The position numbers and the translations under genes were made by a program. A DNA stretch of 44,176 bases from Burkholderia sp. lig30 (lineage in GTDB: Bacteria; Pseudomonadota; Gammaproteobacteria; Burkholderiales; Burkholderiaceae), in contig NZ_JGVW01000071.1 in assembly GCF_000687455.2 (NCBI RefSeq), forward strand, positions 1 through 44,176, written 5' to 3'. Positions 25,278-35,039 of the stretch are shown piece by piece. The first letter of the stretch is position 1. Every line of letters starts with the position of its first letter. Below the pieces are notes generated by a model. That model worked only from the letters and a program-made list of their open reading frames with translations. It was not told the DNA's origin and searched no databases.

Positions 25278-26813
25278 TTAAACGCCCGCCGTGAACCATG
25301 CATCGACTCGCGCGTACAAGTCGTCGAAGCGTGCGCGGCGCGCATCGAGCGCCGGATCGTCGCGCGGCGCCGCGGCAGGCGACGCCGCTGGCGCCAGCGC
25401 GCGCAGGCCGTCCTCGCGCCAATGTCCCACCGCGCAGCCCGCGATCAGCGCGGCGCCTCGTGCCGCCGCATTCGGGCAATCGACCGCGTCGAGCGATGCG
25501 CCGAGCGCGTCGGCGAGCAACTGCCGCCAGCGCGGTTCGAGCGAGCCGCCGCCCGCGAGCCGGAGCGCCGCGACCGGCATGCGCGTCGCGGCGCCGCTCG
25601 CCGCGCGCCTGTCGGCCAAACCCGCACTCGCCGGCCGATCGCCCGCCGCGCCTTCACCGGACGCGCATGCGATTTCCTCAGCCACGTCCGCCGCGCGTAT
25701 CGCGTCGAGCCCGGCGCGCAGCGCGAACGCGACGCCTTCGAATGCCGCGCGCATCATCGCGCCGCGGGTGTCGCCGAGCCCGAGGCCGAGCCAGCCGCCG
25801 CGCGCGTCCGGGTTCATCCACGGCGAACGCTCGCCCGTCAGATAAGGCAGGAAGCTGAGCCGCCCGGACAGCGGCTGCGCGAACGCGTCGTCGTAGGCCG
25901 CAGGCCAGTCCGGATAGCCGAGCCAGCCGCGCACCGTTTCGAGCGCAAGCCCGACGTTCTGCATCGCCGCCATCGTGTAGTACGCGCCGCCCGTCGCCGC
26001 GCGATAGCGATGCAGGCCACGGCGCGCTGTCGGCAGGCGCTCGGCGAGCACGACGATCTGCCCGCCGCTGCCGGTCGTCAGCAACGCGTCGCCGTCGGCA
26101 AACAGGCCGCTGCCGAGCGCCGCGCACGCGGTATCCGCCGCGCCGGTCGCAAGCGGCACGCCGGCCGGCAGGCCGAGCGACTGCGCGGCGTGCGCGCCGA
26201 GCGCCCCGCACACCGCCGTCGACGCGCGCACCGGCGCGAACAGATCGCGGCGCAGGCCGAATGCGTCGAGCAGCGTGGCATCCCATTCGCCGGCGGGCGT
26301 CGCGAGCGCGGTCGCGCACGCATCGCTCGGATCGGCCGCGATCTCGCCACCGAGCGCGACGCGCAGCCAGTCCTTCGGCTGCACCGCCCAGCGCGCGGCG
26401 CGCAACGCCGCCGGCTCGTGCGCGGCGAGCCAGCGCATCAGCGGGCCGGCCATCCCCGGCGCGACCGGGTTCGGCGCATCGGGCCAGTCTCCGGCATCGG
26501 CGAGCCTGGCCGCGCGCGTGTCGGGCCAGAGCAGCGCCGGCCGCACCGGCTGGCCGCACGCGTCGATCAGCACGACGCCGTGCATCTGCCCCGCGCATCC
26601 GATCGCCCGCACTTGCGCCCGCTCGTCGGCGGGCAGGCGCGCGGCGGCGCGCACGAGTGCCTGCCACCAGGTGTCGGGCGCGGTTTCCGCCCAGCCGGGC
26701 TGCGGCGATGACAGCGCATACGGCTCGCTCGCGACCGCCCGTTCGACGCCGCGCGCGTCGAGCGTCACGAGTTTCACCGAGCCGGTGCCGAGATCGATGC
26801 CAAGCAGGCGCAT
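25278..26813 (-). CDS. xylB: FGGY-family carbohydrate kinase, xylulokinase type
   Basis: The 511-aa sugar kinase starts MRLLGIDLGTGSVKL with the phosphate-1 motif. It carries AGQMHGVVLID, the xylulokinase-type segment, LLTTGSGGQI and PYLTGERSPW. AFEGVAFALRAG and LAGGGSLEPRWRQLLAD are at the C-terminal half. Xylulose phosphorylation is the likely reaction, but no xylose isomerase or transporter is nearby, so the substrate is by homology only. A low-complexity Ala/Gly/Arg insertion (about residues 395-425) precedes the last nucleotide-binding motif. The 232-bp gap to adhC downstream contains the repeat copy. Confidence 0.85.
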   Translation of the reverse strand: MRLLGIDLGTGSVKLVTLDARGVERAVASEPYALSSPQPGWAETAPDTWWQALVRAAARLPADERAQVRAIGCAGQMHGVVLIDACGQPVRPALLWPDTRAARLADAGDWPDAPNPVAPGMAGPLMRWLAAHEPAALRAARWAVQPKDWLRVALGGEIAADPSDACATALATPAGEWDATLLDAFGLRRDLFAPVRASTAVCGALGAHAAQSLGLPAGVPLATGAADTACAALGSGLFADGDALLTTGSGGQIVVLAERLPTARRGLHRYRAATGGAYYTMAAMQNVGLALETVRGWLGYPDWPAAYDDAFAQPLSGRLSFLPYLTGERSPWMNPDARGGWLGLGLGDTRGAMMRAAFEGVAFALRAGLDAIRAADVAEEIACASGEGAAGDRPASAGLADRRAASGAATRMPVAALRLAGGGSLEPRWRQLLADALGASLDAVDCPNAAARGAALIAGCAVGHWREDGLRALAPAASPAAAPRDDPALDARRARFDDLYARVDAWFTAGV

Positions 26814-27015
26814 TTGAGAGAGTCGTCCGGAAACAGAAAGACAAATGATATCGGGACGCGCACGCCGCGCCCGATTCGTCCCCGGAAACGCGTGTTCGCG
26901 GGGGTCGGCCTACGGACTAATCCGCCGGGTGATGTTCCGGATGCCGATTCGCGATCACGCGGATTCGGCGGCACCGTCCATGAAGCGGCGGATAGGTGGC
27001 GCGCGGCGTGAACGC

Positions 27016-27053
27016 AAAAAAACGCCACGGACAGCCAGAATCCGTGGCGTTTT
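27016..27053. terminator. Rho-independent bidirectional terminator after the efflux operon
   Basis: AACGCCACGGA (27021-27031) and TCCGTGGCGTT (27041-27051) form a perfect stem with a nine-base loop. It is flanked by an A-run (27016-27022) and a T-run (27050-27053), so it works on both strands. It ends oprB transcription and insulates xylB. The rest of the 295-bp gap 26814-27108 shows nothing else. Confidence 0.85.
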
Positions 27054-27108
27054 CGTTCAAAGCGCCTGCGCGCGGCAAAAACCGCACGCGGCGCGGCGGC
27101 AGGCCGAC

Positions 27109-28629
27109 TCAGCCGGCCGTCGCGGCCTTCGACGCAGGCGTGGCAGCCTTGCCGTAGTCCACCGGCTGGTCGGCCGGACGCGGCGTCTCGCCGGCCCGCT
27201 CGACCCAGCCGCCGCCCAGCGCCCGGTACAGATCGACGAGGTTGGTCCAGCGCGCAAGACGCGCGGTGATCAGCGTCTGCTGCGCCGAATACAGGTCGGT
27301 CTGCGCGGTCAGCACCGACAGGTAGCTGTCGACGCCGTTCTTGTAGCGCAGGTCCGACAGATCGTAGCGGCGCTGCTGCGCGTGCTCGTTGCGCTCGAGC
27401 GCGGCGATCTGCTGGTCGTAGGTGCCGCGCGCGGCGAGCCCGTCCGACACTTCGCGGAACGCCGACTGGATCGCCTTCTCGTAGTTCGCGATTTCGATCC
27501 GCTTCTGCACGTTTGCGAGATCCAGGTTCGCGAGGTTCGCGCCGCCCTCGAAGATCGGCATCGCGATCTGCGGCGCGAACGACCACGCCGCCGTGCCGGC
27601 CCTGAACAGGTCGCCGAGCGTCGGGCTCGCGGTGCCGAATGCGCCCGTCAGCGAGATGCGCGGGAAGAATGCCGCGCGCGCCGCGCCGATGTTCGCGTTG
27701 GCCGCGCGCAGGGTCTGCTCCGCCTCCATGATGTCCGGACGGCGCGTCAGCAGATCCGACGGCAGCCCGGCCGGAACGTCGGTCAGGAAATTCTGCGCGT
27801 CGAGCGGCAGCCCGGCCGGCAGATCCTCCGGCAACGGTTCGCCGACGAGCAGCACCAGCCCATTGAGCGCCTGCGCCCGCAGGCGCGCCTGCGACTGCTG
27901 GTTCGCCAGCGCGGTCTCGACGACCGTCTGCGCCTGGCGCAGATCGAGCTCCGAACCGGTGCCGTTGTCGAACTTCAGCTTCGTCAGGTCGTACGACGCC
28001 TGTGCGACCCTCAGCGTGTCCTCGGTGACCGACAGCAGATCGTCGTACGCGAGCACCGTCAGGTACTGGTCCGCGACCTGCGACACGAGCGAGATCTCGG
28101 CAGCCTTGCGTGCCTGCGCGGTCGCGAAATACTTCGCGAGCGCCTGGTCCTTCAGGCTCTGGATTCGGCCGAACAGGTCGAGCTCCCACGACGCGGACAG
28201 ACCCACGTTGTAGACGCGCGTGATCGTCGGCGCACCGGTCGTCGACACGCCCGCCGGATAGCGCTGGATCGTGCCGCTGCCGACGCCGCTGAGCGTCGGC
28301 ATCAGGTCGGCGCGCGTAATCTGGTACTGCGCGCGCGCGGCCGCGACGTTCAGCACCGCAACCCGCAGGTCGCGGTTGTTCTTCAGCGCGATCTCGATCA
28401 GGTGCTGCAGGCGCGGATCGACGAAGAACTCGCGCCAGCCGATGTCGGCGGCGGCCTGGCCGTTCGCGCTGCGCGCGCCGGCCGTGGCGGCCGGCTGCGT
28501 CGCGTAGACACCGCCCGACGGGAACGCCCCCGCGACGGGCGCCGCGGGCCGCTCGTAGTGCGGCGCCATCGTGCAGCCCGTGGCGAACAGCGCGACCGCC
28601 ATTGCAGTCAAAGCGTGTTTTTGCATCAT
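27109..28629 (-). CDS. oprB: RND efflux outer-membrane lipoprotein (OprB/OprM type)
   Basis: This TolC-like outer-membrane channel of the NodT family forms the exit duct of the tripartite pump. The 506-aa product has a lipoprotein signal with lipobox LFATGC (acylated C19). Two outer-membrane efflux repeats follow, including LLTRRPDIMEAEQTLRAANA and the paired ASWELDLFGR / FGTASPTLG blocks. Starts are clustered (GTG 28632, ATG 28629, ATG 28626). ATG 28629 overlaps the bpeB stop as TGATG and was chosen. It is last in the bpeA-bpeB-oprB run and ends at a strong terminator. Confidence 0.92.
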   Translation of the reverse strand: MMQKHALTAMAVALFATGCTMAPHYERPAAPVAGAFPSGGVYATQPAATAGARSANGQAAADIGWREFFVDPRLQHLIEIALKNNRDLRVAVLNVAAARAQYQITRADLMPTLSGVGSGTIQRYPAGVSTTGAPTITRVYNVGLSASWELDLFGRIQSLKDQALAKYFATAQARKAAEISLVSQVADQYLTVLAYDDLLSVTEDTLRVAQASYDLTKLKFDNGTGSELDLRQAQTVVETALANQQSQARLRAQALNGLVLLVGEPLPEDLPAGLPLDAQNFLTDVPAGLPSDLLTRRPDIMEAEQTLRAANANIGAARAAFFPRISLTGAFGTASPTLGDLFRAGTAAWSFAPQIAMPIFEGGANLANLDLANVQKRIEIANYEKAIQSAFREVSDGLAARGTYDQQIAALERNEHAQQRRYDLSDLRYKNGVDSYLSVLTAQTDLYSAQQTLITARLARWTNLVDLYRALGGGWVERAGETPRPADQPVDYGKAATPASKAATAG

Positions 28630-31600
28630 CACTGTCCCTTCTTCTCGTCGTCGTGGCCGCCCTTCTCCGCCTGATGCAGGTGATCGTGCGCGAGACGCAG
28701 CGCCTCGTCGACGTCTTCCTTCTCGCCGCTGAAGATCGCGCGAATCTTCACGAAGAACATCGGGATCATGAAGATCGCGAGGAACGTCGCCGTGATCATC
28801 CCGCCGATCACGCCGGTGCCGATCGCGTGCTGGCTGGCCGAGCCTGCGCCATTGCTGATCGCCAGCGGCAGCACGCCGAGGATGAACGCGAGCGACGTCA
28901 TCAGGATCGGTCGCAGACGCAGGCGCGCCGCTTCGAGCGCGGCCTCGATCGGCCCCATCTTCTCCGACTGCTGCAGCTCGCGCGCGAACTCGACGATCAG
29001 GATCGCGTTCTTCGCGGACAGGCCCACCGTGGTCAGCAGGCCGACCTGGAAGAACACGTCGTTCTCGAGGCCGCGCATCGTCGCGGCGAGCAGCGCGCCG
29101 ATCACGCCGAGCGGCACCACCATGATCACCGAGAACGGGATCGACCAGCTTTCATACAGCGCCGCGAGACACAGGAACACGACGAGGATCGAGATCGCGT
29201 ACAGGATCGGCGCCTGCGAGCCCGACTGGATTTCCTGGAACGACAGGCCCGTCCACGAATAGCCGATGCCGTTCGGCAGCTTTTCCGCGAGCTTCTCCAT
29301 CGCCGCCATCGCCTGGCCGGTACTCTTGCCCGGCGCGGCCTGGCCCTGGATTTCCATCGCCGAGATGCCGTTGTAACGCTCGAGCTTCGGCGAACCGTAC
29401 GTCCAGTGGCCGGTCGCGAACGCGCTGAACGGCACCATCCCGCCCGATCCGTTGCGCACGTACCAGATGTTCAGGTCGTCCGGCGTCATGCGGAACGGCG
29501 CGTCGGACTGCACATAGACCTTCTTGATCCGGCCGTCGATGTCGAGGAAGTTGTTCACGTACTTCGACGCCCACGCGATCGAGAACGTCTGGTCGATCGC
29601 CGATGCCGTCACGCCGAGCGCGTTCGCCTTCTCGCGGTCGATGTCGACCTTGTACTGCGGCGTGTCGTTCAGGCCGTTCGGGCGCACGCCCTGCAGCGTC
29701 GGATCCTTCGCGGCCATCATCAGCAGCTGGTTGCGCGCCGCCATCAGCCCGTCGTGGCCGAGACCCGCGTTGTCCGTCAGCTCGAAGTCGAAGCCGGCGG
29801 CGGTGCCGAGTTCCGGAATCGACGGCGGGTTGAACGGAATCACGATCGCGTCCTTGTAGCCTGCGTAGCGACCGAACATCCGGCCGATCAGCGCCTGGAC
29901 CTTCTGGTTCGCGTGCTGACGCGCCGCGTAGTCCTTCAGGCGGACGAACACGAGGCCCGAGTTCTGGCCACGGCCCGCGAAGCTGAAGCCGTTCACCGTG
30001 AACGCGGAATCGACGATCTCCTTCTCGTCCGTCAGCAGGTAGTCGGTGATGTTCGCGAGCGTCTTCGCGGTCGTCTCCTGCGTCGAGCCGGACGGCGTCT
30101 GCACGATCACGAACATCAGGCCCTGGTCCTCGTCCGGCAGGAACGACTTCGGCAGGCGCACGAACAGCAGGCCGACCGCGACGATCACGACCAGATAGAT
30201 GATGAGCCAGCGGCCCGAACGCTTGATCACGTGGTGCACGCCGACGTGATACTTGTCGCGGCTCTGGTTGAACGTACGGTTGAACCAGCCGAAGAAGCCC
30301 GTCTTCGCCTCGTGATGCCCCTGCGGAATCGGCTTGAGGATCGTCGCGCACAGCGCCGGCGTCAGAATCAGCGCGACCAGCACCGACAGCACCATCGCCG
30401 ACACGATCGTCAGCGAGAACTGACGGTAGATCGCGCCGACCGAGCCGCCCGAGAACGCCACCGGCACGAACACCGCCGACAGCACGAGCGCGACGCCGAC
30501 CAGCGCGCCGGTGATCTGGCCCATCGCCTTGCGGGTCGCTTCCCGAGGCGACAATCCCTCTTCCGCCATCACCCGCTCGACGTTCTCGACGACCACGATC
30601 GCGTCGTCCACCAGCAGGCCGATCGCGAGCACGAGGCCGAACATCGACAGCGTGTTGATCGAGAAGCCGACGAGCGACATGACCGCGAAGGTGCCGAGCA
30701 GCACGACCGGCACCGCGATCGTCGGGATGATCGTCGCCCGCAGGTTCTGCAGGAACAGATACATCACGAGGAACACGAGCACGATGCCTTCGAGCAGCGT
30801 CTTGACCACTTCCTCGATCGACAGGCGCACGAACGGCGTCGTGTCATACGGATACTGGACGACCAGGCCGTGCGGGAAATACTTCGACAGCTGGTCGATC
30901 TGCGCGCGCACCGCCTTCGCGGTCGAGAGCGCGTTCGCGTTGGTCGCGAGCTGGATGCCCAGCGCCGCGCTCGGCTTGCCGTTGTACTTCGTGTCGAAGT
31001 TGTAGTTCTCGGCGCCGCGGTCGATCTTCGCGACATCCTTCAGGCGCACCTGCGAGCCGTCCTGGTTCACCTTCAGCAGGATGTTGCCGAACTGCTCGGG
31101 CGTCTGCAGCAGCGTCGATTCGGTGATCGTCGCCTGCAGCACGGTGCCGGGCTTCGCCGGCGTGCCGCCGATCTGGCCGCCCGCGATCTGCACGTTCTGC
31201 GCGCTGATCGCGCTCGACACGTCCTCCGGCGTCAGGCTGTAGTTGGTCAGGCGGGTCGGATCGAGCCAGATCCGCATCGCGTACTGCGAGCCGAACAGCG
31301 TGACCGTGCCGACGCCATTGAGCCGGCTGATCGGATCCTTCACGTGCGACGCGACGTAGTTCGCGAGGTCGTAGCGGTTCATGCTGCCGTCTTCGGAGAC
31401 GAACGCGAGCACGAGCAGGAAGCTGCTGCTCGACTTCGTCACCGACAGGCCGAGCTGCTGCACCACCTGCGGCAGGATCGGCGTCGCGAGCGACAGCTTG
31501 TTCTGCACCTGGACCTGCGCGATGTCCGGGTTGGTGCCCGGCGCGAACGTGAGCGTGATCGTCGCCGTACCCGAATCGTCACTCGTCGACGACATGTACA

Positions 31601-31826
31601 GGAAGTTGTCGAGACCGCTCATCTGCTGCTCGATCACCTGCGTCACCGTGTCTTCCACCGTCTTCGCGGAAGCGCCCGGGTAGTTCGCGGTGATCTGGAT
31701 CGATGGCGGCGCGATCGTCGGATACTGGGCGATCGGCAGCGTGAAGATCGACGCGACGCCGGCCAGCATCAGAATGATGGCGATCACCCACGCGAAGATC
31801 GGGCGATCGATAAAGAACTTTGCCAT
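28629..31826 (-). CDS. bpeB: RND multidrug efflux inner-membrane transporter (BpeB/AmrB/AcrB type)
   Basis: This 1065-aa proton-driven HAE1 transporter starts [20 protein letters not shown]. Proton-relay residues are visible in [14 protein letters not shown] (helix 4) and in [14 protein letters not shown] (helix 10 Lys). The C-terminal half repeats the N-terminal layout. Length and sequence match HAE1 pumps such as B. pseudomallei BpeB (aminoglycosides, macrolides, quorum-signal export) and the B. cenocepacia RND-4 pump. The choice of name over AmrB rests on neighbourhood (TetR divergent, mucD and two-component system nearby). There is a 15-base gap from bpeA and coupled translation into oprB. 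Confidence 0.92.
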   Translation of the reverse strand: MAKFFIDRPIFAWVIAIILMLAGVASIFTLPIAQYPTIAPPSIQITANYPGASAKTVEDTVTQVIEQQMSGLDNFLYMSSTSDDSGTATITLTFAPGTNPDIAQVQVQNKLSLATPILPQVVQQLGLSVTKSSSSFLLVLAFVSEDGSMNRYDLANYVASHVKDPISRLNGVGTVTLFGSQYAMRIWLDPTRLTNYSLTPEDVSSAISAQNVQIAGGQIGGTPAKPGTVLQATITESTLLQTPEQFGNILLKVNQDGSQVRLKDVAKIDRGAENYNFDTKYNGKPSAALGIQLATNANALSTAKAVRAQIDQLSKYFPHGLVVQYPYDTTPFVRLSIEEVVKTLLEGIVLVFLVMYLFLQNLRATIIPTIAVPVVLLGTFAVMSLVGFSINTLSMFGLVLAIGLLVDDAIVVVENVERVMAEEGLSPREATRKAMGQITGALVGVALVLSAVFVPVAFSGGSVGAIYRQFSLTIVSAMVLSVLVALILTPALCATILKPIPQGHHEAKTGFFGWFNRTFNQSRDKYHVGVHHVIKRSGRWLIIYLVVIVAVGLLFVRLPKSFLPDEDQGLMFVIVQTPSGSTQETTAKTLANITDYLLTDEKEIVDSAFTVNGFSFAGRGQNSGLVFVRLKDYAARQHANQKVQALIGRMFGRYAGYKDAIVIPFNPPSIPELGTAAGFDFELTDNAGLGHDGLMAARNQLLMMAAKDPTLQGVRPNGLNDTPQYKVDIDREKANALGVTASAIDQTFSIAWASKYVNNFLDIDGRIKKVYVQSDAPFRMTPDDLNIWYVRNGSGGMVPFSAFATGHWTYGSPKLERYNGISAMEIQGQAAPGKSTGQAMAAMEKLAEKLPNGIGYSWTGLSFQEIQSGSQAPILYAISILVVFLCLAALYESWSIPFSVIMVVPLGVIGALLAATMRGLENDVFFQVGLLTTVGLSAKNAILIVEFARELQQSEKMGPIEAALEAARLRLRPILMTSLAFILGVLPLAISNGAGSASQHAIGTGVIGGMITATFLAIFMIPMFFVKIRAIFSGEKEDVDEALRLAHDHLHQAEKGGHDDEKKGQ

Positions 31827-31841
31827 GAAACAGGCTCCCTG

Positions 31842-33152
31842 TTATTGCGCGCCCGACGCGGCGGCGGACGATCCCGCGGCGGGCGATCCCGCGGCGGGCG
31901 ATCCCGCGGCGGGCGATCCCGCGGCGGCGCTCGCCGGCGCGCTCGACGCCGTCGCGGCCGATGCGGCGGCCGGCGCGGCCGCGGCGGCAGCACCCGATGC
32001 GGCATCAGGCGCCGGCGCGAGCTTGGCCGGCACCGTCTTCACGGTCGCGCCCGGACGCACCTTGTCGATCCCCTGGACGATCACGCGGTCGCCCGGCTGC
32101 AGGCCACCCTCGACGATCCAGTTCTGACCCTGCATGCCGGTCGTCGTCAGCGTGCGCGGCGCCACCTTGTTGTCGGCACCGACCACCAGCGCGACCGGCT
32201 GGCCCTTCTGATCGTGCGATACGCCGATCAGCGGCACGAGGAACGCGTTGTCGTTGACGCCCTCTTCGATGCGCGCGCGCACGAACATGCCCGGCAGCAG
32301 CACGCGCTTCGGGTTCGGGAAGATCGCGCGGATCGTCACCGAGCCGGTCGACTGGTCGACCGTCACGTCGGAGAACTGCAGCTTGCCCGGCTCGGCATAC
32401 GGCTTGCCGTCCTCGAGGATCAGCGTGACCTTCGCGGCGCCCGGGCCGCTCGTCTTGAGGCGGCCGCTCTGCACCGCCTGGCGCAGCTTCAGCCCGTCGA
32501 GGCTCGACTGCGTCAGGTCGACGTAGACCGGATCGAGTTGCTGGACGGTCGACATCAGCGTCGCCTGGCTTGCCTGCACGTACGCGCCCGGCGTGACCTG
32601 CGAGATGCCGACACGGCCGGTGATCGGCGACACCACATCGGTATAGCCGAGGTTGATCTGCGCGCTGTCGACGGCGGCCTTGCCCGCCGCGACATCCGCG
32701 GCGGCCTGGCCCTGCGCGGCGACGGCGTTGTCGTAGTCCTGCTTGCTGATCGCGTTCGCGGCAACCAGCACCTTGTAGCGCGCGACGAGCGCGTCCTGCG
32801 TGGCGAGATTCGCCTTCGCCTTCGCGAGCGACGCCTTCGCGCTGTTCAGCGTGGCGATGTACGGCGCCGGGTCGATCTTGTAGAGACGCTGGCCCGCCTT
32901 CACGTCGCTGCCTTCGACGAACTCGCGGCGCTGCACGATGCCGTCGACCCGCGCGCGCACCTGCGCGACGAGGAACGCACTGGTGCGGCCCGGCAGTTCG
33001 GTGAAGACCGGCACGGATTGCGGCTGGACGGTGACGACGCCGACTTCCGGCGTTTGCGGCGGCGGAGCCGAATCTTTTTTCCCGCACGCGGCCAGGAAAA
33101 CGGCGGCCGTCGCGACAGTGAGTAAGCGGTATGGAACCCGTTCGACGCGCAT
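31842..33152 (-). CDS. bpeA: RND efflux periplasmic adaptor lipoprotein (BpeA/AcrA type)
   Basis: This membrane-fusion protein links the RND pump to the outer-membrane channel. The 436-aa product has a lipobox FLAAC (C23), a barrel-sandwich/lipoyl region (RARVDGIVQRREFVEGSDVK), an alpha-helical hairpin (about 105-165) and beta-barrel segments (GMFVRARIEEGV). The last 45 or so residues are a low-complexity Ala/Ser/Pro/Gly tail containing a 15-bp tandem repeat. The start at 33152 (MRVERVPYR) gives a proper signal peptide, and a longer frame to 33206 was rejected. It is the first gene of the operon, with a long leader upstream. Confidence 0.93.
   Translation of the reverse strand: MRVERVPYRLLTVATAAVFLAACGKKDSAPPPQTPEVGVVTVQPQSVPVFTELPGRTSAFLVAQVRARVDGIVQRREFVEGSDVKAGQRLYKIDPAPYIATLNSAKASLAKAKANLATQDALVARYKVLVAANAISKQDYDNAVAAQGQAAADVAAGKAAVDSAQINLGYTDVVSPITGRVGISQVTPGAYVQASQATLMSTVQQLDPVYVDLTQSSLDGLKLRQAVQSGRLKTSGPGAAKVTLILEDGKPYAEPGKLQFSDVTVDQSTGSVTIRAIFPNPKRVLLPGMFVRARIEEGVNDNAFLVPLIGVSHDQKGQPVALVVGADNKVAPRTLTTTGMQGQNWIVEGGLQPGDRVIVQGIDKVRPGATVKTVPAKLAPAPDAASGAAAAAAPAAASAATASSAPASAAAGSPAAGSPAAGSPAAGSSAAASGAQ
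31867..31926. repeat. Four-copy 15-bp tandem repeat inside bpeA 3' end
   Basis: Units of G(A/G)CGATCCCGCGGCG occur at 31867-31881, 31882-31896, 31897-31911 and 31912-31926. They encode AAGSP-type pentapeptides in the BpeA tail. Being in frame (15 bp), copy-number change would alter tail length without frameshift. This is a likely variable-number locus. Confidence 0.9.
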
Positions 33153-33386
33153 GGAGCGACCTCTGTGTATAACCATTGGAATTGGTGCAACGCTCCACGG
33201 GAGCACGGCACGGATGCGCCTCGCGGCGCAAGATCGAACACCTGAATTGCGGGACTGCTAATACAGCAAGCGGCACTCGACTACCGTGCCGGCGAGACGC
33301 CGCGACATGCGGCAGATACTTTGGCGGGAATCAGCAGAGTGGGACTTTAACTGATTGCCCCGTGGGCGGTTCGATCGTAGGGTGCT
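33153..33386. other. Long untranslated leader ahead of bpeA
   Basis: Between the predicted bpeA promoter and its start lie about 230 bases without a credible gene on either strand. A small dyad around CTGCTAATACAGC (about 33255-33268) is the only structure noticed. Confidence 0.5.
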
Positions 33387-33416
33387 ATTGTATATACATT
33401 CAAGGATGTATGTAAA
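33387..33416 (-). promoter_or_regulatory. bpeA promoter with embedded AcrR/BpeR-type operator
   Basis: On the minus strand, TTTACA (33416-33411) and TACAAT (33392-33387) form -35 and -10 hexamers with an 18-base spacer. The spacer holds the dyad ATACAT (33394-33399) / ATGTAT (33406-33411). The 24 bases 33391-33414 agree at 19 positions with the E. coli AcrR operator as I remember it. Occupancy by BpeR would block RNA polymerase directly. Confidence 0.65.
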
Positions 33417-33549
33417 AGCCCTTCTGCCCTGTCGACCACCTTGTCTTACGAAATATTACCGATTGCAAGCATAGCGGGTTTGGGCAGCGACGGCGAGCGA
33501 TACAGACCTTATTATTCCGTCCCACCGATTGATCACCCCGGGCCTTTCC

Positions 33550-34191
33550 ATGGTCAGACGCACCAAGGAGGAGGCGCTTGCCACGCGCAACCGCATCCTC
33601 GACGCCGCCGAACACGTCTTCTTCGAAAAAGGCGTGTCGCACACTTCGCTCGCGGACATCGCCCAGCATGCGGGCGTGACGCGCGGCGCAATCTACTGGC
33701 ATTTCGCGAACAAGAGCGAGCTGTTCGACGCGATGTTCGATCGCGTGCTGCTGCCGATCGACGAACTGAAAAAGGCACCGGCCGACGCACCGCGCGCCGA
33801 CCCGCTCGGCAACGTGCGGACGATCCTGATCTGGTGCCTGCTCGGCGTCGCGCGCGATCCGCAGCTGCGGCGGGTGTTCAGCATCCTGTTCATGAAGTGC
33901 GAATACGTCGCGGACATGGAAGCGCTGCTGCAGCGCAACCGCACGGGGATGAGCGAAGCACTGCACAACATCGAGGCCGACCTCGCCGCGGCCGTCGCGC
34001 TCAAGCAGCTGCCGGAGCGGCTCGACACCTGGCGCGCGACGCTGATGCTGCACACGCTCGTCAGCGGCTTCGTGCGCGACATGCTGATGCTGCCCGACGA
34101 GATCGACGCCGAGCAGCATGCGGTAAAGCTCGTCGACGGCTGCGTCGACATGCTGCGCTACAGCCCGGCGATGCTGAAGGATCCCGATTGA
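33550..34191 (+). CDS. bpeR: TetR/AcrR-family efflux repressor (BpeR type)
   Basis: The 213-aa TetR regulator begins MVRRTKEEALATRNRILDAA. Its HTH carries VSHTSLADIAQHAGVTRGAI and the YWHFANKSELF segment typical of AcrR/TtgR/BpeR. The C-terminal TtgR-like ligand domain follows. It is divergent from bpeA-bpeB-oprB, with the operator in the shared region, and so probably represses the pump and itself until drug binding. ATG 33550 was chosen over an in-frame Met at 33529 because the family starts MVRRTK. The 397-bp divergent gap includes the bpeA leader. Confidence 0.92.
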   Translation: MVRRTKEEALATRNRILDAAEHVFFEKGVSHTSLADIAQHAGVTRGAIYWHFANKSELFDAMFDRVLLPIDELKKAPADAPRADPLGNVRTILIWCLLGVARDPQLRRVFSILFMKCEYVADMEALLQRNRTGMSEALHNIEADLAAAVALKQLPERLDTWRATLMLHTLVSGFVRDMLMLPDEIDAEQHAVKLVDGCVDMLRYSPAMLKDPD

Positions 34192-34214
34192 CCCTCGACT
34201 GATCTTCGACTGCC

Positions 34215-34264
34215 CCGCCAGCCGTGCCGCCCCGGCTTGCGGCGCCGGCCACGCTTGCTGGCGG
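34215..34264. terminator. Long-loop dyad between bpeR and the convergent hydrolase gene
   Basis: CCGCCAGC (34215-34222) and GCTGGCGG (34257-34264) are perfect complements. The intervening 34 bases are GC-rich and can pair further. It sits between two convergent genes without a T-run, so it is a weak terminator call. Confidence 0.35.
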
Positions 34265-34278
34265 CCGGCGCGGCGGCG

Positions 34279-34920
34279 TCAGGCCGCCATCGCCCGGCGC
34301 TCGCGCGCCCGCCGGTTCGACCCGATCACCGTATCGCGCGTGGGCAGCGCGCCGCCTGCGAGTCCCGCGATCCACGTCCCGGTCGTCATCACGGTCGCGA
34401 AATTCGACTGCATCACCACCGTGAACGCGCGATGGATTTCTTCCGCGCTAGCCGCTCCCGCGGCGTTTTCGTATGGCAACGCGCCCGTCGCATCGACGAG
34501 ATATTCGACCGTCAGTCCCGCATGGGCGGCGTGGTACACCGTCGACGCGTTGCAGTTGTGCGTCATGTAGCCGGCGACCGTCAGCGTGTCGATGCCGTGC
34601 GCATCGAGCCAGGCGGCGAGATCGGTGCCCGCGAACGCGCTCGCCAGCGATTTTTCGATCCGGTGCGCATACGGACGCGACGCGACGACCGGATGCAGCG
34701 CGACGCCGTCGCTCCCCGGCGCGAAGATCGGCGCGCCGGCCGGCGCCACGTGCTCGACGACGATCACCGGCACGCCGGCTGCGTTCGCGGCGTCGATCGC
34801 GCGCCCGATGTTCGCGAGCGAAACGTCGATGGGCGGATACTCGATCGGCAGATTGCCCGTCACGTATTCGTTCTGGACGTCGATCACGATGAGGGCACGG
34901 CGGGAAACGGCATTCGGCAT
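34279..34920 (-). CDS. Isochorismatase-like cysteine hydrolase
   Basis: This 213-aa hydrolase of the isochorismatase/nicotinamidase superfamily has the catalytic triad visible as D14 (LIVIDVQNEY), K90 (HRIEKS) and C123 (YMTHNCNAST). Reactions in this family include nicotinamide, N-carbamoyl or biuret-type hydrolysis, and the substrate here is unknown. The start at 34920 (MPNAVSRRAL) follows AGGAG closely, and the longer frame was rejected. It is divergent from a GlxA-type AraC regulator across a 173-bp gap with a large dyad, so the regulator may control it. Confidence 0.9.
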   Translation of the reverse strand: MPNAVSRRALIVIDVQNEYVTGNLPIEYPPIDVSLANIGRAIDAANAAGVPVIVVEHVAPAGAPIFAPGSDGVALHPVVASRPYAHRIEKSLASAFAGTDLAAWLDAHGIDTLTVAGYMTHNCNASTVYHAAHAGLTVEYLVDATGALPYENAAGAASAEEIHRAFTVVMQSNFATVMTTGTWIAGLAGGALPTRDTVIGSNRRARERRAMAA

Positions 34921-35039
34921 GGCAGGCTCCTGGTCCGGTGTCGCCCGGGCCTCCCCGGGCCGCCTCGCCCCGCCCCGGAAGGAGGCGGCCAGCGACGCGA
35001 TGCGATGCATTGTCGGGCGGGCCGGCCGCCCGCGACAGT

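Noticed and set aside
28602..33125. Very long open frame on the plus strand opposite the efflux operon (over 1500 codons)
   Set aside because: It is a GC-driven shadow: Arg/His/Asp-rich, no domain pattern, and exactly antisense to well-supported bpeA, bpeB and oprB.
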